Assembly: GCA_028284725.1 (NCBI GenBank)
Contig: JANQRD010000232.1
Location: forward strand, 1 to 50,635
Length of the DNA: 50,635 nucleotides
Source: Allomuricauda sp.
GTDB lineage: Bacteria > Bacteroidota > Bacteroidia > Flavobacteriales > Flavobacteriaceae
Direction: 5' to 3'
Each line of letters begins with the position of its first letter. The first letter of the stretch is position 1. The notes under the pieces are model-generated. The model did not search any database, was not told the DNA's origin, and was given only the letters and a program-made list of their open reading frames with translations. The position numbers and the translations under genes were made by a program. Positions 18,382-28,720 of this stretch are shown here, piece after piece.

Positions 18382-19539
18382 CTAAGGCTTTATCTGCCCT
18401 TCCTTGATCATTGATGGAGTGACAACCGTCCTAAATCCCAAATGCTCCAAAGACGAATCCATACTTGTTGCCATTCTGGCGGAGACACGATAACTTGCAC
18501 AATAAGAGGCGTTGCACAAAAAAGAGCCCCCCTTCATTATTTTTTCCTTGGCATAAGGATTTTGTTGGTTGAACGGATTTTCCGCACCCTTCGGATTCAC
18601 CCTAGTTTGACTGTCTTTGTATTGCCTCTCATAGTACTTGCTATTGTACCAATCACTGGTCCATTCCCAAACATTGCCGGCCATGTCGTATAGGCCAAGG
18701 CTATTGGGGCCATACATTTTTACGGGCGCACTTCCCTCAAAACCATCATTTATGAGATTCTCAACAGGAAAATTTCCTTCCCAAGTATTCGCTTTTTTAT
18801 CCATTATTGAAATATCATCACCCCAGAAATAAATAGTGCTCCGATTTTTCCCCCTAGCGGCCAGTTCCCATTCAGCCTCAGTGGGCAATCGTCTGCCCGC
18901 CCACTCACAATAAGCCAGTGCATCTTCATAGGCGATGTGTACCACTGGATAATTTTCCTTGCCTTCAATGGAGCTGCCCGGTCCTTTGGGGTGCTTCCAA
19001 TTTGCTCCTATAGTCCATTTCCACCATTGGGAAAAATCGTAAAAGTTGGGAACGGGCTCCGCAGTTTTTTTGAACGTCAGTGAACCTGGTTTTAGGATAC
19101 TGTCATGGGGCCTTGGCGTCCCTTCGGGCAGTTGTTTCTTCATTTCCTCCCAGTCGATTTCCCGTTCGGCAACGGTTATATAGCCCGTTTCTTCCACAAA
19201 TCGGGCGAATTGTACATTGGTCACCTCGGTAATATCCATAAAAAATCCATCTACGGCCACGCTATGTCCTGGTTTTTCATGTTGCAGGGCCATCTTGTCA
19301 TGTGGAACCGCACCTTGTTTGAAGGTACCTCCCGGAATCCATACCATGCCTACTGGCATTTTGGATACCTTGGGCATCTCTACGATTAAATTAATTTCTT
19401 GACTGCCGGTATCAGACCTTTCTGGTTTAAGTGGTTTTTTTACTTGGGATTTTTCGGCAATCCGTTCTTTGCATCCGGTAACTGAGTATGCCATAACTAT
19501 TATAATCATCCAAGCTGTTAATCGTATTTGATTTTTCAT
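18382..19539 (-). CDS. Formylglycine-generating enzyme (FGE/SUMF1-type sulfatase-modifying factor), lipoprotein
   Basis: 385 aa; lipobox SVTGC; MVWIPGGTFKQG, GRRLPTEAEWELAARG, DMAGNVWEWTSDW, MKGGSFLCNASYCASYRVSAR...LGFRTV with the Cys-x4-Cys pair of true FGEs. Confidence 0.88.
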   Translation of the reverse strand: MKNQIRLTAWMIIIVMAYSVTGCKERIAEKSQVKKPLKPERSDTGSQEINLIVEMPKVSKMPVGMVWIPGGTFKQGAVPHDKMALQHEKPGHSVAVDGFFMDITEVTNVQFARFVEETGYITVAEREIDWEEMKKQLPEGTPRPHDSILKPGSLTFKKTAEPVPNFYDFSQWWKWTIGANWKHPKGPGSSIEGKENYPVVHIAYEDALAYCEWAGRRLPTEAEWELAARGKNRSTIYFWGDDISIMDKKANTWEGNFPVENLINDGFEGSAPVKMYGPNSLGLYDMAGNVWEWTSDWYNSKYYERQYKDSQTRVNPKGAENPFNQQNPYAKEKIMKGGSFLCNASYCASYRVSARMATSMDSSLEHLGFRTVVTPSMIKEGQIKP

Positions 19540-19808
19540 TTCTTTTAGCCAATTACATATCTAAAATTCCAATCTATTTTTGTTTAACGAAAGTTATAAG
19601 ATTTTCAATCAATTCCATCACTCCAAAACTCATTTTACAATTTTGTTCCCAAACAATGCATCTATCTCTATTTGTACAATAGCTGCACCATCAATTCCTG
19701 TAAATCGTTAAATGGGTGTATCGTGTGTGTAAGCCATTAGTTCTACGCCATAAGCCAAAATACCTACCAAAAAAGAGCATATATGAGAACCCGTATTACC
19801 ATTGTTGA

Positions 19809-20855
19809 CTAATTGTCGAATAAAAAATTTGGTTGTCTGGTTGTTTCCCTTAAGATCAATTTATGTTTGATGGCTATTTTTTTTGGCACTAAATCACGAT
19901 CCTTGTTCAGTATTCGTAGCACCAATCTATCCAAAGCCCTTTCCCCTATTTTTTTGGCCCTTTGGCTTACCATAGTAAGTGATGGGTATATGTTTTGCGA
20001 CATTTCACCATTGGTAAAACCAATAATTGAAACTTCATTGGGAATCATATAACCTTTGCGCTGCAAATGGCCATGCGTCTTAATTGCCCCCAACTCATCA
20101 GTTGCAATTATTGCATCAATAGAATTTTCATTCAGCACCTTATTCAGTTTGTTTTCAAATCCGTCATATCCATTGAGTTCAATTGTGAAAGCTTTCAACC
20201 TGAATCCAGTACTTTTTTTAAGGCAACAAAATTCTTCTTTGAACCCGGCCATTCGGTACTGGCTAACGCTAGTTGCCTTTATCGCGGTCAAAAAAACAAT
20301 ATTCCTGCATCCTGTATCCACCAAATACCTAAGTGCAGACCTACCGGCCTCAAAATCATCAAGTACAACTTTATCACACTCAACATGGTCACAAACTCGG
20401 TCTACCATTACCATTGGCACATGCATATTCAACCTTGTCAAATGGTCATTTATACCAGCAGATTGTGTCTGTTTGGATAACGACATAATCACCCCATCTA
20501 CAGAGTGGTTCATAAAACTATCTACCAACTTCCTTTCCATATTCAGAGACTCGTTCGAAAAACAGATATAACTCCTCAAGCCCCTTTTCTTAGCCCTGGC
20601 TTCAATACCTTGCACCATTATCGAAAAAAAAGAACTGGATATATCTGGCACTATAATACCTATGGAGCCAGTATTCTTACTTTTGAGTGCTCTAGCTGTA
20701 CTATTGGGCTTATAACCTTGCGCAATGGCGATCCTCTTGATGCGCAAACGGGTATTCATGCTTATCTCTGGGCTGTTGTTGAGTGCCTTGGATACAGTTG
20801 ACACTGATACATTGGCAATGCATGCTATTTCTCTTATGGTGGTATTAAAACCCAT
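19809..20855 (-). CDS. LacI-family transcriptional regulator
   Basis: 348 aa; N-terminal TIREIACIANVSVSTVSKALNNSPEISMNTRLRIKRIAIAQGYKPNSTARALKS HTH and hinge, periplasmic-binding-protein-like effector domain. Confidence 0.95.
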   Translation of the reverse strand: MGFNTTIREIACIANVSVSTVSKALNNSPEISMNTRLRIKRIAIAQGYKPNSTARALKSKNTGSIGIIVPDISSSFFSIMVQGIEARAKKRGLRSYICFSNESLNMERKLVDSFMNHSVDGVIMSLSKQTQSAGINDHLTRLNMHVPMVMVDRVCDHVECDKVVLDDFEAGRSALRYLVDTGCRNIVFLTAIKATSVSQYRMAGFKEEFCCLKKSTGFRLKAFTIELNGYDGFENKLNKVLNENSIDAIIATDELGAIKTHGHLQRKGYMIPNEVSIIGFTNGEMSQNIYPSLTMVSQRAKKIGERALDRLVLRILNKDRDLVPKKIAIKHKLILRETTRQPNFLFDN

Positions 20856-20970
20856 GATTTTTTATAATTGCACAGTCAAAACCTGAAATAACTCCCTTCT
20901 TTCTTTTTTGAATTCCCCGAATGACCTCAAGAATATAATTATGCCTTTGAAAATTGCTCTTTTTAGTTTT

Positions 20971-22401
20971 TCAATTTGAATTTTTACTCGCATGCAACAT
21001 TTGGTCAAGGCGCATCGATAGTTCATCCTTTATGTTTTTGTAATCAGTCTGTCTTGCAAGATTTCTCCATTCAAGGGAATCAGTTTTATGATCATATAGC
21101 TCTTCCGAGCCGTCTCTATACCTTATGTATCGCCATCTTTCTGTTCTAATGGAATTTTCTCCCTCTCCATTTTGTGTCAAAGAAGGGTAATCCCATTCAA
21201 CGTCTGAATCCTTGAGCAAGGGTAACAAGCTTCTACCATCATTCTTTGTGTTTTGAGGTAATCCTGCCAATTCCAGCAAAGTGGGGTATAGATCAATAAG
21301 ATTGACCGTTCTGCCTGTTCGTGATTTCGAAGTAGTGAGCCCTGGAGCTTTTATGATCAAAGGCACCCTACAGGCTTCTTCCCATAATGTGAATTTCTTA
21401 TATCGGAGCTTTTCACCTAGATGCCACCCATGATCACCCCATAAAACCACTATGGTATTCTCAAAATATGGACTTTTCTCAAGCGCGTCCAGAACAACGC
21501 CAACACAATGATCAGCATATGCAATATTTGCCAAATAGGCACGAACGGCCTCCCTTTCTTTCCCATACTTTTTAATTGTTTTATACTCAGAGGTAGCCTC
21601 TTTATAATTCCCAACGTCTTCAAGATCAGTCTGAAGTATTTTGGGCATTTCCAAGCTATCCGGAACAAAGAGGTCAAAAAACTCTTTGGGGACTCTCCAT
21701 TTCAAATGCGGCCTATAAATACCAAGACCTATAAAAAAAGGTTTATCATGTTCTTGAAATAAAAGGTCAGCGGCCCATTTTGCATTTAGATAGTCTTTCG
21801 TCTCTTCAATTGGAATATCCACCCCTGCCCAATCCATATTATTGGGCATTTCCCCTTTTGGTATGCCATTTTCCAGGAATCCCTCTTTTATATTTGGCTC
21901 ACCATAAGTGCCCGAAATGTTTTCCCATACATCCCAAGTGTGGTTGCCATTTAAATGCTCATGATACACTTTGCCCCTGGAAAAGGTTTTATACCCATAT
22001 TTTGAAAAGTACTGGGGCATCATCAGTGAGTTTTGTATCAACGTCACTTCAAACATTTCTTGGCCATTTTGGTATACCCCACTGGTCGAGGGTCTATAAC
22101 CCGACAGAATCGCAGCACGTGATGGGTTACAAGCCGGAGCCGCAGTATACGCTCTTTCAAATACAAGTCCTTGTGCAGCAAGCTTGTCCATATTTGGCGT
22201 ATAGGCTTGGGGGTGCCCTTCCAAAAACCCTGTCCAGTCATTCAAATCATCAACGGAAATAAACAGAATATTGGGTGTCTTCTTAACTTCTTTTTTTTCG
22301 GAAGCCTCGAAATCCTTGCATCCATTTAAAAAAATGGACAAACAAGCAAAAATGATTGAAAAAAGGCATCTTGACCATCTCGGTTTTTGTGTCTCGTTCA
22401 T
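20971..22401 (-). CDS. Sulfatase (S1, iduronate-2-sulfatase-like), lipoprotein
   Basis: 476 aa; NILFISVDDLNDWTG, AAPACNPSRAAILSGYRPSTSGVY, WGDHGWHLGEKLRYKKFTLWEE; lipobox LNGC. Confidence 0.93.
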   Translation of the reverse strand: MNETQKPRWSRCLFSIIFACLSIFLNGCKDFEASEKKEVKKTPNILFISVDDLNDWTGFLEGHPQAYTPNMDKLAAQGLVFERAYTAAPACNPSRAAILSGYRPSTSGVYQNGQEMFEVTLIQNSLMMPQYFSKYGYKTFSRGKVYHEHLNGNHTWDVWENISGTYGEPNIKEGFLENGIPKGEMPNNMDWAGVDIPIEETKDYLNAKWAADLLFQEHDKPFFIGLGIYRPHLKWRVPKEFFDLFVPDSLEMPKILQTDLEDVGNYKEATSEYKTIKKYGKEREAVRAYLANIAYADHCVGVVLDALEKSPYFENTIVVLWGDHGWHLGEKLRYKKFTLWEEACRVPLIIKAPGLTTSKSRTGRTVNLIDLYPTLLELAGLPQNTKNDGRSLLPLLKDSDVEWDYPSLTQNGEGENSIRTERWRYIRYRDGSEELYDHKTDSLEWRNLARQTDYKNIKDELSMRLDQMLHASKNSN

Positions 22402-22413
22402 TGCCTATAATTT

Positions 22414-24066
22414 TCAGTTTTCTGTTTTGACTTTTTTAATGGAGACCTTTTTTAGGTTTTTTCCTTCATCATCCAAGTAGAAAGGTTCAAAATCGCTTTC
22501 CGAGACCCAACCTGCCTTAGGGTTTTTCCCGTTCATGTAGTCCTCATAAAAATTGCTCGACTTCACGAGCGGGTAGCTTTCATAGAGGTGGCCATAGCCT
22601 TGTATTCTGAGATCATTTTGGGCCTTCAAATGGTGATAAAGTTTCTCTTTTAGTTGCTGTTTAATACTTATAAGGTTTTCTTCCTGTCCCAGATTATTCA
22701 TGCAATACGGATCTTTCTTAATATTATAGAGTTCTTCAGAGGGTCTTTTGCCAAAATTCAACTTCCAAAATTTTTTGCTGATGCCTTTTCGTCTCATTTC
22801 GAGTATTTGGGTCTTAGTGGGACTGCCATCTGAGTTGAGATAGCCGGTCTCGGGATTCCCTGAAGGCCATCTGTCCACTTCAAAATTCCGGATGTAGAGC
22901 ATTGAATCTTTGTAAATACCCCGGATGGGATATCCTTGATCTTTAGGTCGACCCACATCGTGACGTTCTTTGCCAACAATTACATAATCGCGCCATTTTT
23001 CTATGGCACCCGATTTTTCTGACCTGATAATCCCCATAATGCTTTTGCCGGTCGCGGGATGCATTCCTGAAGTGTTCCATTCCACTCCCGCAGCTTCCAA
23101 AACCGTTGGGGCCAAGTCGATAAAACTTATGAAATCCTCAATTTTTCTACCCTTCACTTTCATCATCTCAGGCCATGAAATCGTCATGGGCACATGGTTA
23201 GCCTTTTCGTACTGGTCACCCTTTACCCTTGGGAACGGCATACCATGGTCCGAGGTGACGATAATCAATGTGTTTTGGAGCTCTCCTTTCTTTTTTAAGA
23301 GCTGTAAGACCTTCTGAATATGTTTGTCGAAAGATTCAATTTCAAAGGCATAATCGAGCATATCGTTTTGTACGACCTCATTTTCAGGCCAATATGGAGG
23401 GAAATCCTGAATCATATCGGTCGTTTTTTTGGCCAACCCTGCCCCGCTGCCATATTCATAACCTCTATGCGGTTCTAAAGAACCGATCCAAAAGCTCCAA
23501 GGTTTTCCTTTTGGCACACTATTTAAAAAGTCCTGAAAATTTCCACTGTAGTCATTGTCCGAAATATGGGGCGTAGGCGGCTCCAAGGTCTTTGCATCAA
23601 AAAGCGGCCCAAGCAATTGTCTTGGCTTTCCATCTGATGTCAGCGCTGCTCCGGGGGCATAACCTTTACCAGTATATCCTGTAGCATAACCATGCTCAGC
23701 CAATACTTCTTGGTAAGTTTTGAACTTTGGCGGAAAATAGATGACGTGGTTTGCGGCCGCATCGAGCTGCCATGGATTTCTTCCGGTAAGGATAGATGCC
23801 CTAGAAGGGGAGCATTTGGCATTAGGAGTATACGTATTGCTAAAAAGAATACCGTCTTTTGCAATCTTATCGAAACCAGGGGTGTTCACGTATGAACTTC
23901 CATAAACGCCCAAATCCAGTCCTGCATCATCAAAAACCAAAAAGAGAATGTTCGGTCGGGAATGTTGGGTCTCTTCTTGCCCCCAGATCATAATCGCGGA
24001 TAAAAAATAGAGCAAAGCCAAAAGCTTGGTGGTTTTAGGAAGATTATGATTTAATTTTAAGATCAT
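22414..24066 (-). CDS. Sulfatase (S1, heparan N-sulfatase-like), signal peptide
   Basis: 550 aa; NILFLVFDDAGLDLGVYG, NAKCSPSRASILTGRNPWQ, TSDHGMPFPRVK. Start overlaps the stop of the upstream sulfatase (ATGA). Confidence 0.93.
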   Translation of the reverse strand: MILKLNHNLPKTTKLLALLYFLSAIMIWGQEETQHSRPNILFLVFDDAGLDLGVYGSSYVNTPGFDKIAKDGILFSNTYTPNAKCSPSRASILTGRNPWQLDAAANHVIYFPPKFKTYQEVLAEHGYATGYTGKGYAPGAALTSDGKPRQLLGPLFDAKTLEPPTPHISDNDYSGNFQDFLNSVPKGKPWSFWIGSLEPHRGYEYGSGAGLAKKTTDMIQDFPPYWPENEVVQNDMLDYAFEIESFDKHIQKVLQLLKKKGELQNTLIIVTSDHGMPFPRVKGDQYEKANHVPMTISWPEMMKVKGRKIEDFISFIDLAPTVLEAAGVEWNTSGMHPATGKSIMGIIRSEKSGAIEKWRDYVIVGKERHDVGRPKDQGYPIRGIYKDSMLYIRNFEVDRWPSGNPETGYLNSDGSPTKTQILEMRRKGISKKFWKLNFGKRPSEELYNIKKDPYCMNNLGQEENLISIKQQLKEKLYHHLKAQNDLRIQGYGHLYESYPLVKSSNFYEDYMNGKNPKAGWVSESDFEPFYLDDEGKNLKKVSIKKVKTEN

Positions 24067-25889
24067 TTCATCGTAGATTTTAATTGTCCTTTTCTTTTAT
24101 CATCGCCTTTTTTATAGGATTCCCAACCTCCTACACTTTCTGCCTTCGGCAACACATGGATCCTCTTAAATTCTTGGACCATCAAAGCTTTCATTTCCTC
24201 TACTTTCTCCGGATGCTCATGAGCAAGGTCATTGGTCTCTGAACGATCCTTCTTAATGTCGTACAATTCAAATTTTGCATCTTCTTTGAAACCATTCGGG
24301 GTAAAAACATTTTTGCGACTTACCAGTTTCCAGTCCCCGATACGAATCGCTGGGTATCCCCAGTGCTCAAAGGTCAACACACGGTCGGCACTAGCCTGGC
24401 CGTTTAGGATCTCAAAAAGACTTATCCCTTCCATAGGAGTAATAATGTTTCCGTTATACTTGCTGGGATATATGGCATTGGCCACGTCAACACATGTGGC
24501 CATGACATCGTTGAAATGGGCGTAGCGATTGTTGAAAATGGCACCTTCTTCTAGCTTTCCCGGCCAATGTGCAATGAACGGGGTACTTATGCCCGCCTCA
24601 TGTGTAAACATTTTGTAAAGTGAAAAAGGAGTGTTACTGGCATTCGCCCATCCCGAACCATAACTGAACAACGGACCGTCTGGACCACCCAGTCGCTCCA
24701 AGCTTTCACCTTTATGCAACACATTGGGATTCAATAAGGAATTACCATGCACACGGGCATTAAGGTCGGGATATTCAAAGCCAAAAGTATCCCATTCACC
24801 ACAGGCACCATTATCACTCAAAAAAAGGATCAATGTGTTTTCGAGTTCTCCATTGTCCTTTAAATATTGAATGATACGACCGATATTTTGGTCCATATTG
24901 TCGACCATTCCGGCATATACAGCCATTCTTTTGGCAAGGTCGGCCCGCCTGTCTTCATCCAAAAGATTCCACGCCGGGTTTTGTTTTCCATCACCCGGAA
25001 TACCTTTGCCAATGGCACTTTTTGGCCGGACCATCTGACTTCTTTCAGAAAGCTGAACGTCTTGTGTGACCACGCCCAATTCTTTCATCCTTTGAAATCG
25101 CCTGGCGCGTATGGTATCCCAACCCACACTGTAGGTGTCGATATATTTTTCAGAGTCTTTTGGCCAAGCCTGCACCGGAAAATGAACGGCCTGATATGAA
25201 ACGTACATGAACCAAGGTTGATCGGGGGTTTCCTGACCCATCTGCAAGAAATCTAAAGTGTAATCTGTGATGGCGTCGGTTGCAAAGAACTCACCTTCTT
25301 TGTATTTGCGTTCTTCTCTTCCTTTAGGAAAGCGTTGCATCCACTTAGGTTCAAAACTATCCACACCATAATCTTCGAGAAATCCATAGAATTCCTCAAA
25401 ACCCCTGTCAGTGGGTCCAGGATAGTTCACGTGCCACTTACCGGCACCAAACGTTCGGTACCCAGCCTCTTTCAACACTTCGGCAATAGTTACTGTGTTT
25501 GAAGTCAATTTGCCCCTATACCCCGGGAGATCCCTATCTTTGGCGGCCATTTCGCCCATTCCAGCCTGATGGGGATAGAGCCCCGTCAATAATGAAGCAC
25601 GGCTGGGGCAGCATCTAGCGGAATTGTACATTTGGGTAAATCTCACACCATTTGCAGCAAGATCATCAAGGTTCGGCGTATTGATTTCACCGCCATAGCA
25701 ACCCAAATCGGAATAGCCCAAATCATCGGCCAAGATGACTAGTATATTGGGCCTGTTTTTTATATCGGTGTTTTCTTGAACGTTGTCCATTAGTTTTTTA
25801 TCTCGACAACTGAACAAAGGCGACAAGATGAGAATAAGCAACAGAATTAGTTGTAATCGCTCTCTTTTATTGGTTATCGGTTTATTCAT
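24063..25889 (-). CDS. Arylsulfatase (S1_4-like), lipoprotein
   Basis: 608 aa; NILVILADDLGYSDLGCYGGEINTPNLD, SARCCPSRASLLTGLYPHQAGMG, GKWHV, LSDNGACGEWDTFG; lipobox LFSC. Confidence 0.94.
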   Translation of the reverse strand: MNKPITNKRERLQLILLLILILSPLFSCRDKKLMDNVQENTDIKNRPNILVILADDLGYSDLGCYGGEINTPNLDDLAANGVRFTQMYNSARCCPSRASLLTGLYPHQAGMGEMAAKDRDLPGYRGKLTSNTVTIAEVLKEAGYRTFGAGKWHVNYPGPTDRGFEEFYGFLEDYGVDSFEPKWMQRFPKGREERKYKEGEFFATDAITDYTLDFLQMGQETPDQPWFMYVSYQAVHFPVQAWPKDSEKYIDTYSVGWDTIRARRFQRMKELGVVTQDVQLSERSQMVRPKSAIGKGIPGDGKQNPAWNLLDEDRRADLAKRMAVYAGMVDNMDQNIGRIIQYLKDNGELENTLILFLSDNGACGEWDTFGFEYPDLNARVHGNSLLNPNVLHKGESLERLGGPDGPLFSYGSGWANASNTPFSLYKMFTHEAGISTPFIAHWPGKLEEGAIFNNRYAHFNDVMATCVDVANAIYPSKYNGNIITPMEGISLFEILNGQASADRVLTFEHWGYPAIRIGDWKLVSRKNVFTPNGFKEDAKFELYDIKKDRSETNDLAHEHPEKVEEMKALMVQEFKRIHVLPKAESVGGWESYKKGDDKRKGQLKSTMK

Positions 25890-25905
25890 ATTAAGTCAAT
25901 TGTTT

Positions 25906-27564
25906 TTATTCATCTTTCCACGGCCATGGCTTGGCGTTGGTCCTCACTGCCCATGATTCCCATTCGCTACGCAATTTCTCTGCGATATTGGGGTACTGGT
26001 CTATGATATTATTGGTTTCTGTTCGATCCAATTCCATATTGTAGAGTTCAAGCCGAGCATTATCTCCTCTGTCTGAGGTAACTATTTTGTATTTTCCTTT
26101 CCGAACGGCTTTTCGCCCCAAATGTTCCCAAAACAGTGTTCTTTCGATTTCAACATCTTCATTGAACATTGGTTTCAAGCTCACTCCTTCCATTGGGATA
26201 ATGGTTTGGCCATTAAACTGTTTGGGATATTCTGCCTTGGCAACATCGATACAAGTGGCCATTAGATCAATGACATGCGACACCTGTTCTCGTTTTTCGT
26301 TTTTAGTTTTTATGCCCTTTGGCCAGTGGACAATCAAAGGTGATGCAATACCTCCCTCATGTAGAAATCTTTTGTAATAACGAAAAGGAGCATTGGATGC
26401 AGAGGCCCAAGATTTGCCCACACTGAGATAGGTGGTATCTGCTCCCGGAATAATGCTTGGCAAATTGAATCTATGTATTTTCCTTCCATCGGGTGTAGCA
26501 GTAGGAATATTTTGTTTCCACCATCCGTGGTTTACTATGTCTTCGGCACTTGCTCCATTGTCGGAAAGAAAAAAAATCAATGTGTTGTCGAGTAGTTTTT
26601 GTTCCTTCAACATGGTGATTATGCGACCTATCCCTTGATCCATCCGATCCACCATGGCCGCATGAACCTGCATACGAGACGCCTCCCAAAGTTTATTTTC
26701 AGCTTGTGACCATTCAGGAACATCAGATTCCTTCTCAGAAAGTTTTGCTTCTTTATCGAGTAATTCTTCTTCAATCAAATTATGCAACCGATTCTGCCGA
26801 AGCCTATCCCAGCCTTTGTCATATGCAGTATCGTACTTTTTTATGTCTTCTTCCAAGGCATGTAATGGCCAGTGTGGTGCAGAGTAGGCCAAATACATGA
26901 AAAAAGGATTGGAAGCTTCTCTCCTATGTGTTTTCAACATGGCTATGACAGAATCTGTAACTGCATCCGTGTAATAAAAATCCTCCGAAGGGACTGGTAG
27001 GAGTCGGTTGTCTTTTGTAAGTGTTTTGGTATGATAATAGCCACTACCACCAAAACCATCTAAACTACCATAAAATTTGTCGAACCCTCTTTGCAACGGC
27101 CAATTGTGCTTCTGGTCGCCATCCATAAATGCGGTAAGGTGCCATTTGCCGGAGAGGTAGGTATGATACCCCGCCCCTTTGAGCACTTCTGCGATTGTAA
27201 CGCTTTGCCCATTTAAATCGCCCCGGTATCCTTTTAGCCCCAAATCTTTGTTCATGGCCCCGATTCCAGTTTGGTGTGGATACAGACCACTTATCAGGCT
27301 AGCCCGAGTAGGTGTGCACCGGGCATTGTTGTAGAATTGCGTGAATCTAATTCCGTTTTCGGCCAATAGATTAAGGTGCGGGGTATTGATCTCCCCACCA
27401 TAGCAACCAAGGTCGGAATAGCCCAAATCATCGGCCATAATAAGCAGTATGTTGGGCCTATCATCTTGTTTTGCCACCTCCTTTGATTCCTTTTTAGGGG
27501 TACAGCCAAGTACAATTGCCGCTCCTAAAAGAACCATTGTGTTTAATTTTAAACTACCTATCAT
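25906..27564 (-). CDS. Arylsulfatase (S1_4-like), lipoprotein; tandem paralog of 24063..25889
   Basis: 552 aa; NILLIMADDLGYSDLGCYGGEINTPHLN, NARCTPTRASLISGLYPHQTGIG, SGKWHLT, LSDNGASAEDIV; lipobox VLGC. Confidence 0.94.
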   Translation of the reverse strand: MIGSLKLNTMVLLGAAIVLGCTPKKESKEVAKQDDRPNILLIMADDLGYSDLGCYGGEINTPHLNLLAENGIRFTQFYNNARCTPTRASLISGLYPHQTGIGAMNKDLGLKGYRGDLNGQSVTIAEVLKGAGYHTYLSGKWHLTAFMDGDQKHNWPLQRGFDKFYGSLDGFGGSGYYHTKTLTKDNRLLPVPSEDFYYTDAVTDSVIAMLKTHRREASNPFFMYLAYSAPHWPLHALEEDIKKYDTAYDKGWDRLRQNRLHNLIEEELLDKEAKLSEKESDVPEWSQAENKLWEASRMQVHAAMVDRMDQGIGRIITMLKEQKLLDNTLIFFLSDNGASAEDIVNHGWWKQNIPTATPDGRKIHRFNLPSIIPGADTTYLSVGKSWASASNAPFRYYKRFLHEGGIASPLIVHWPKGIKTKNEKREQVSHVIDLMATCIDVAKAEYPKQFNGQTIIPMEGVSLKPMFNEDVEIERTLFWEHLGRKAVRKGKYKIVTSDRGDNARLELYNMELDRTETNNIIDQYPNIAEKLRSEWESWAVRTNAKPWPWKDE

Positions 27565-27597
27565 CTCAATATTTGTGGCGCTTTAGTTGTTCCTGTC

Positions 27598-28698
27598 CTA
27601 CTCTTCGAGGAAACAGCCTGTCTTTTTCTTGTTCTCTATATTCGTTGTCTTGTCGATTATCATGGTTCCAATGGTTCTAAAACCCTTTTTCTTGGCCTCG
27701 GGAGTAAATTCTATACTCAATGATTTTCTGTCCACTACTTCTGGAATGACATCAATCTCCTTTAGCTCCAACTCCATTTTGTTCCCGGATACCCTGCCGA
27801 CCAAATAGTTTACCGTGGGGTTCCATCCAAAAAGACTTCCATGCGCGATTTGCTGTACGCTATTTTTCTCGGTGCAGGTTACGTCATGTACCTCTCCACA
27901 GAGATAGAGATCTACTTTATATTTGGACAAAGTCCGCCATAAGGGGGATTCCTCGGATTTTTCCAACATCATTCCGCTGGAGTGCATTCGGTTAACTGGA
28001 CCAAGTATTGGGGTGTGACCCATAACAATAATATGGTCTACCTCTCGGTTCTTTTCCAATACCTTATCCAGCCATTTTAATTGTTTGCCCGTGACCTGGG
28101 CGACAATATGACCCTCATCACCCTTACCAGGCTCGAACACATCGACAGCTATAAAAAGACTGTTTTTATGTATGAAGTAATATGCTAAGCCTTTCATATG
28201 ATCTGGACCATTCAAGGGCATTTGCATATATTGCCTGAACTGTTGTTCAAAGACAGGTACCAATTTTGCCTTTTCTTTTGGCCACGGATTGTCGCCAATC
28301 TCGTGATCGCCCACAGCCACATAGTATTTTAGGCCATGGGCCTCCATCCTTGCCTTCCATGCTGGATAAAAAATTGCGGCTTCTGCTTCGATACCATCTT
28401 TGGTGGGTTCCAATTTACTTGGCCATCTTCCATTGACTAAATCTCCAGCTACCAATACGAAATCGGGATTTTCAGCCTTTACAGCATTTAGAAAAAAGGC
28501 CAACCCTTCTTCAAAACCAGGATGCGGGTAGTATGTGTCTTTGTTCAGAAAATCGGGCACGCTTACAAATGTCCAAGTCTTCTGTTCGTTGACAACTTGT
28601 GATTGTGTTCTACAGGAACCGAACATCAATAACAGACAGCAGAGAAAAAAATCCCTGTAAATCTGATTTTTTATGCGATCATTAATCAATCTCCTCAT
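27598..28698 (-). CDS. Calcineurin-like metallophosphoesterase, lipoprotein
   Basis: 366 aa; VLVAGDLVNGRW, YVAVGDHEIGDNPW, IIVMGHTPILG, LYLCGEVHDVTC; lipobox MFGSC. Confidence 0.8.
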   Translation of the reverse strand: MRRLINDRIKNQIYRDFFLCCLLLMFGSCRTQSQVVNEQKTWTFVSVPDFLNKDTYYPHPGFEEGLAFFLNAVKAENPDFVLVAGDLVNGRWPSKLEPTKDGIEAEAAIFYPAWKARMEAHGLKYYVAVGDHEIGDNPWPKEKAKLVPVFEQQFRQYMQMPLNGPDHMKGLAYYFIHKNSLFIAVDVFEPGKGDEGHIVAQVTGKQLKWLDKVLEKNREVDHIIVMGHTPILGPVNRMHSSGMMLEKSEESPLWRTLSKYKVDLYLCGEVHDVTCTEKNSVQQIAHGSLFGWNPTVNYLVGRVSGNKMELELKEIDVIPEVVDRKSLSIEFTPEAKKKGFRTIGTMIIDKTTNIENKKKTGCFLEE

Positions 28699-28720
28699 TT
28701 TTTTCTACACACTTATTTCT

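Noticed and set aside
19701-19713. taaatcgttaaat as a LacI operator
   Set aside because: Only a partial CG-centred dyad; half-sites do not match well enough to call.
20056-20571. 171-aa plus-strand ORF
   Set aside because: Lies fully antisense within the LacI gene; composition is that of a shadow frame, with no family motif.
21780-22262. 160-aa plus-strand ORF
   Set aside because: Antisense to a clear sulfatase; no recognisable protein features.
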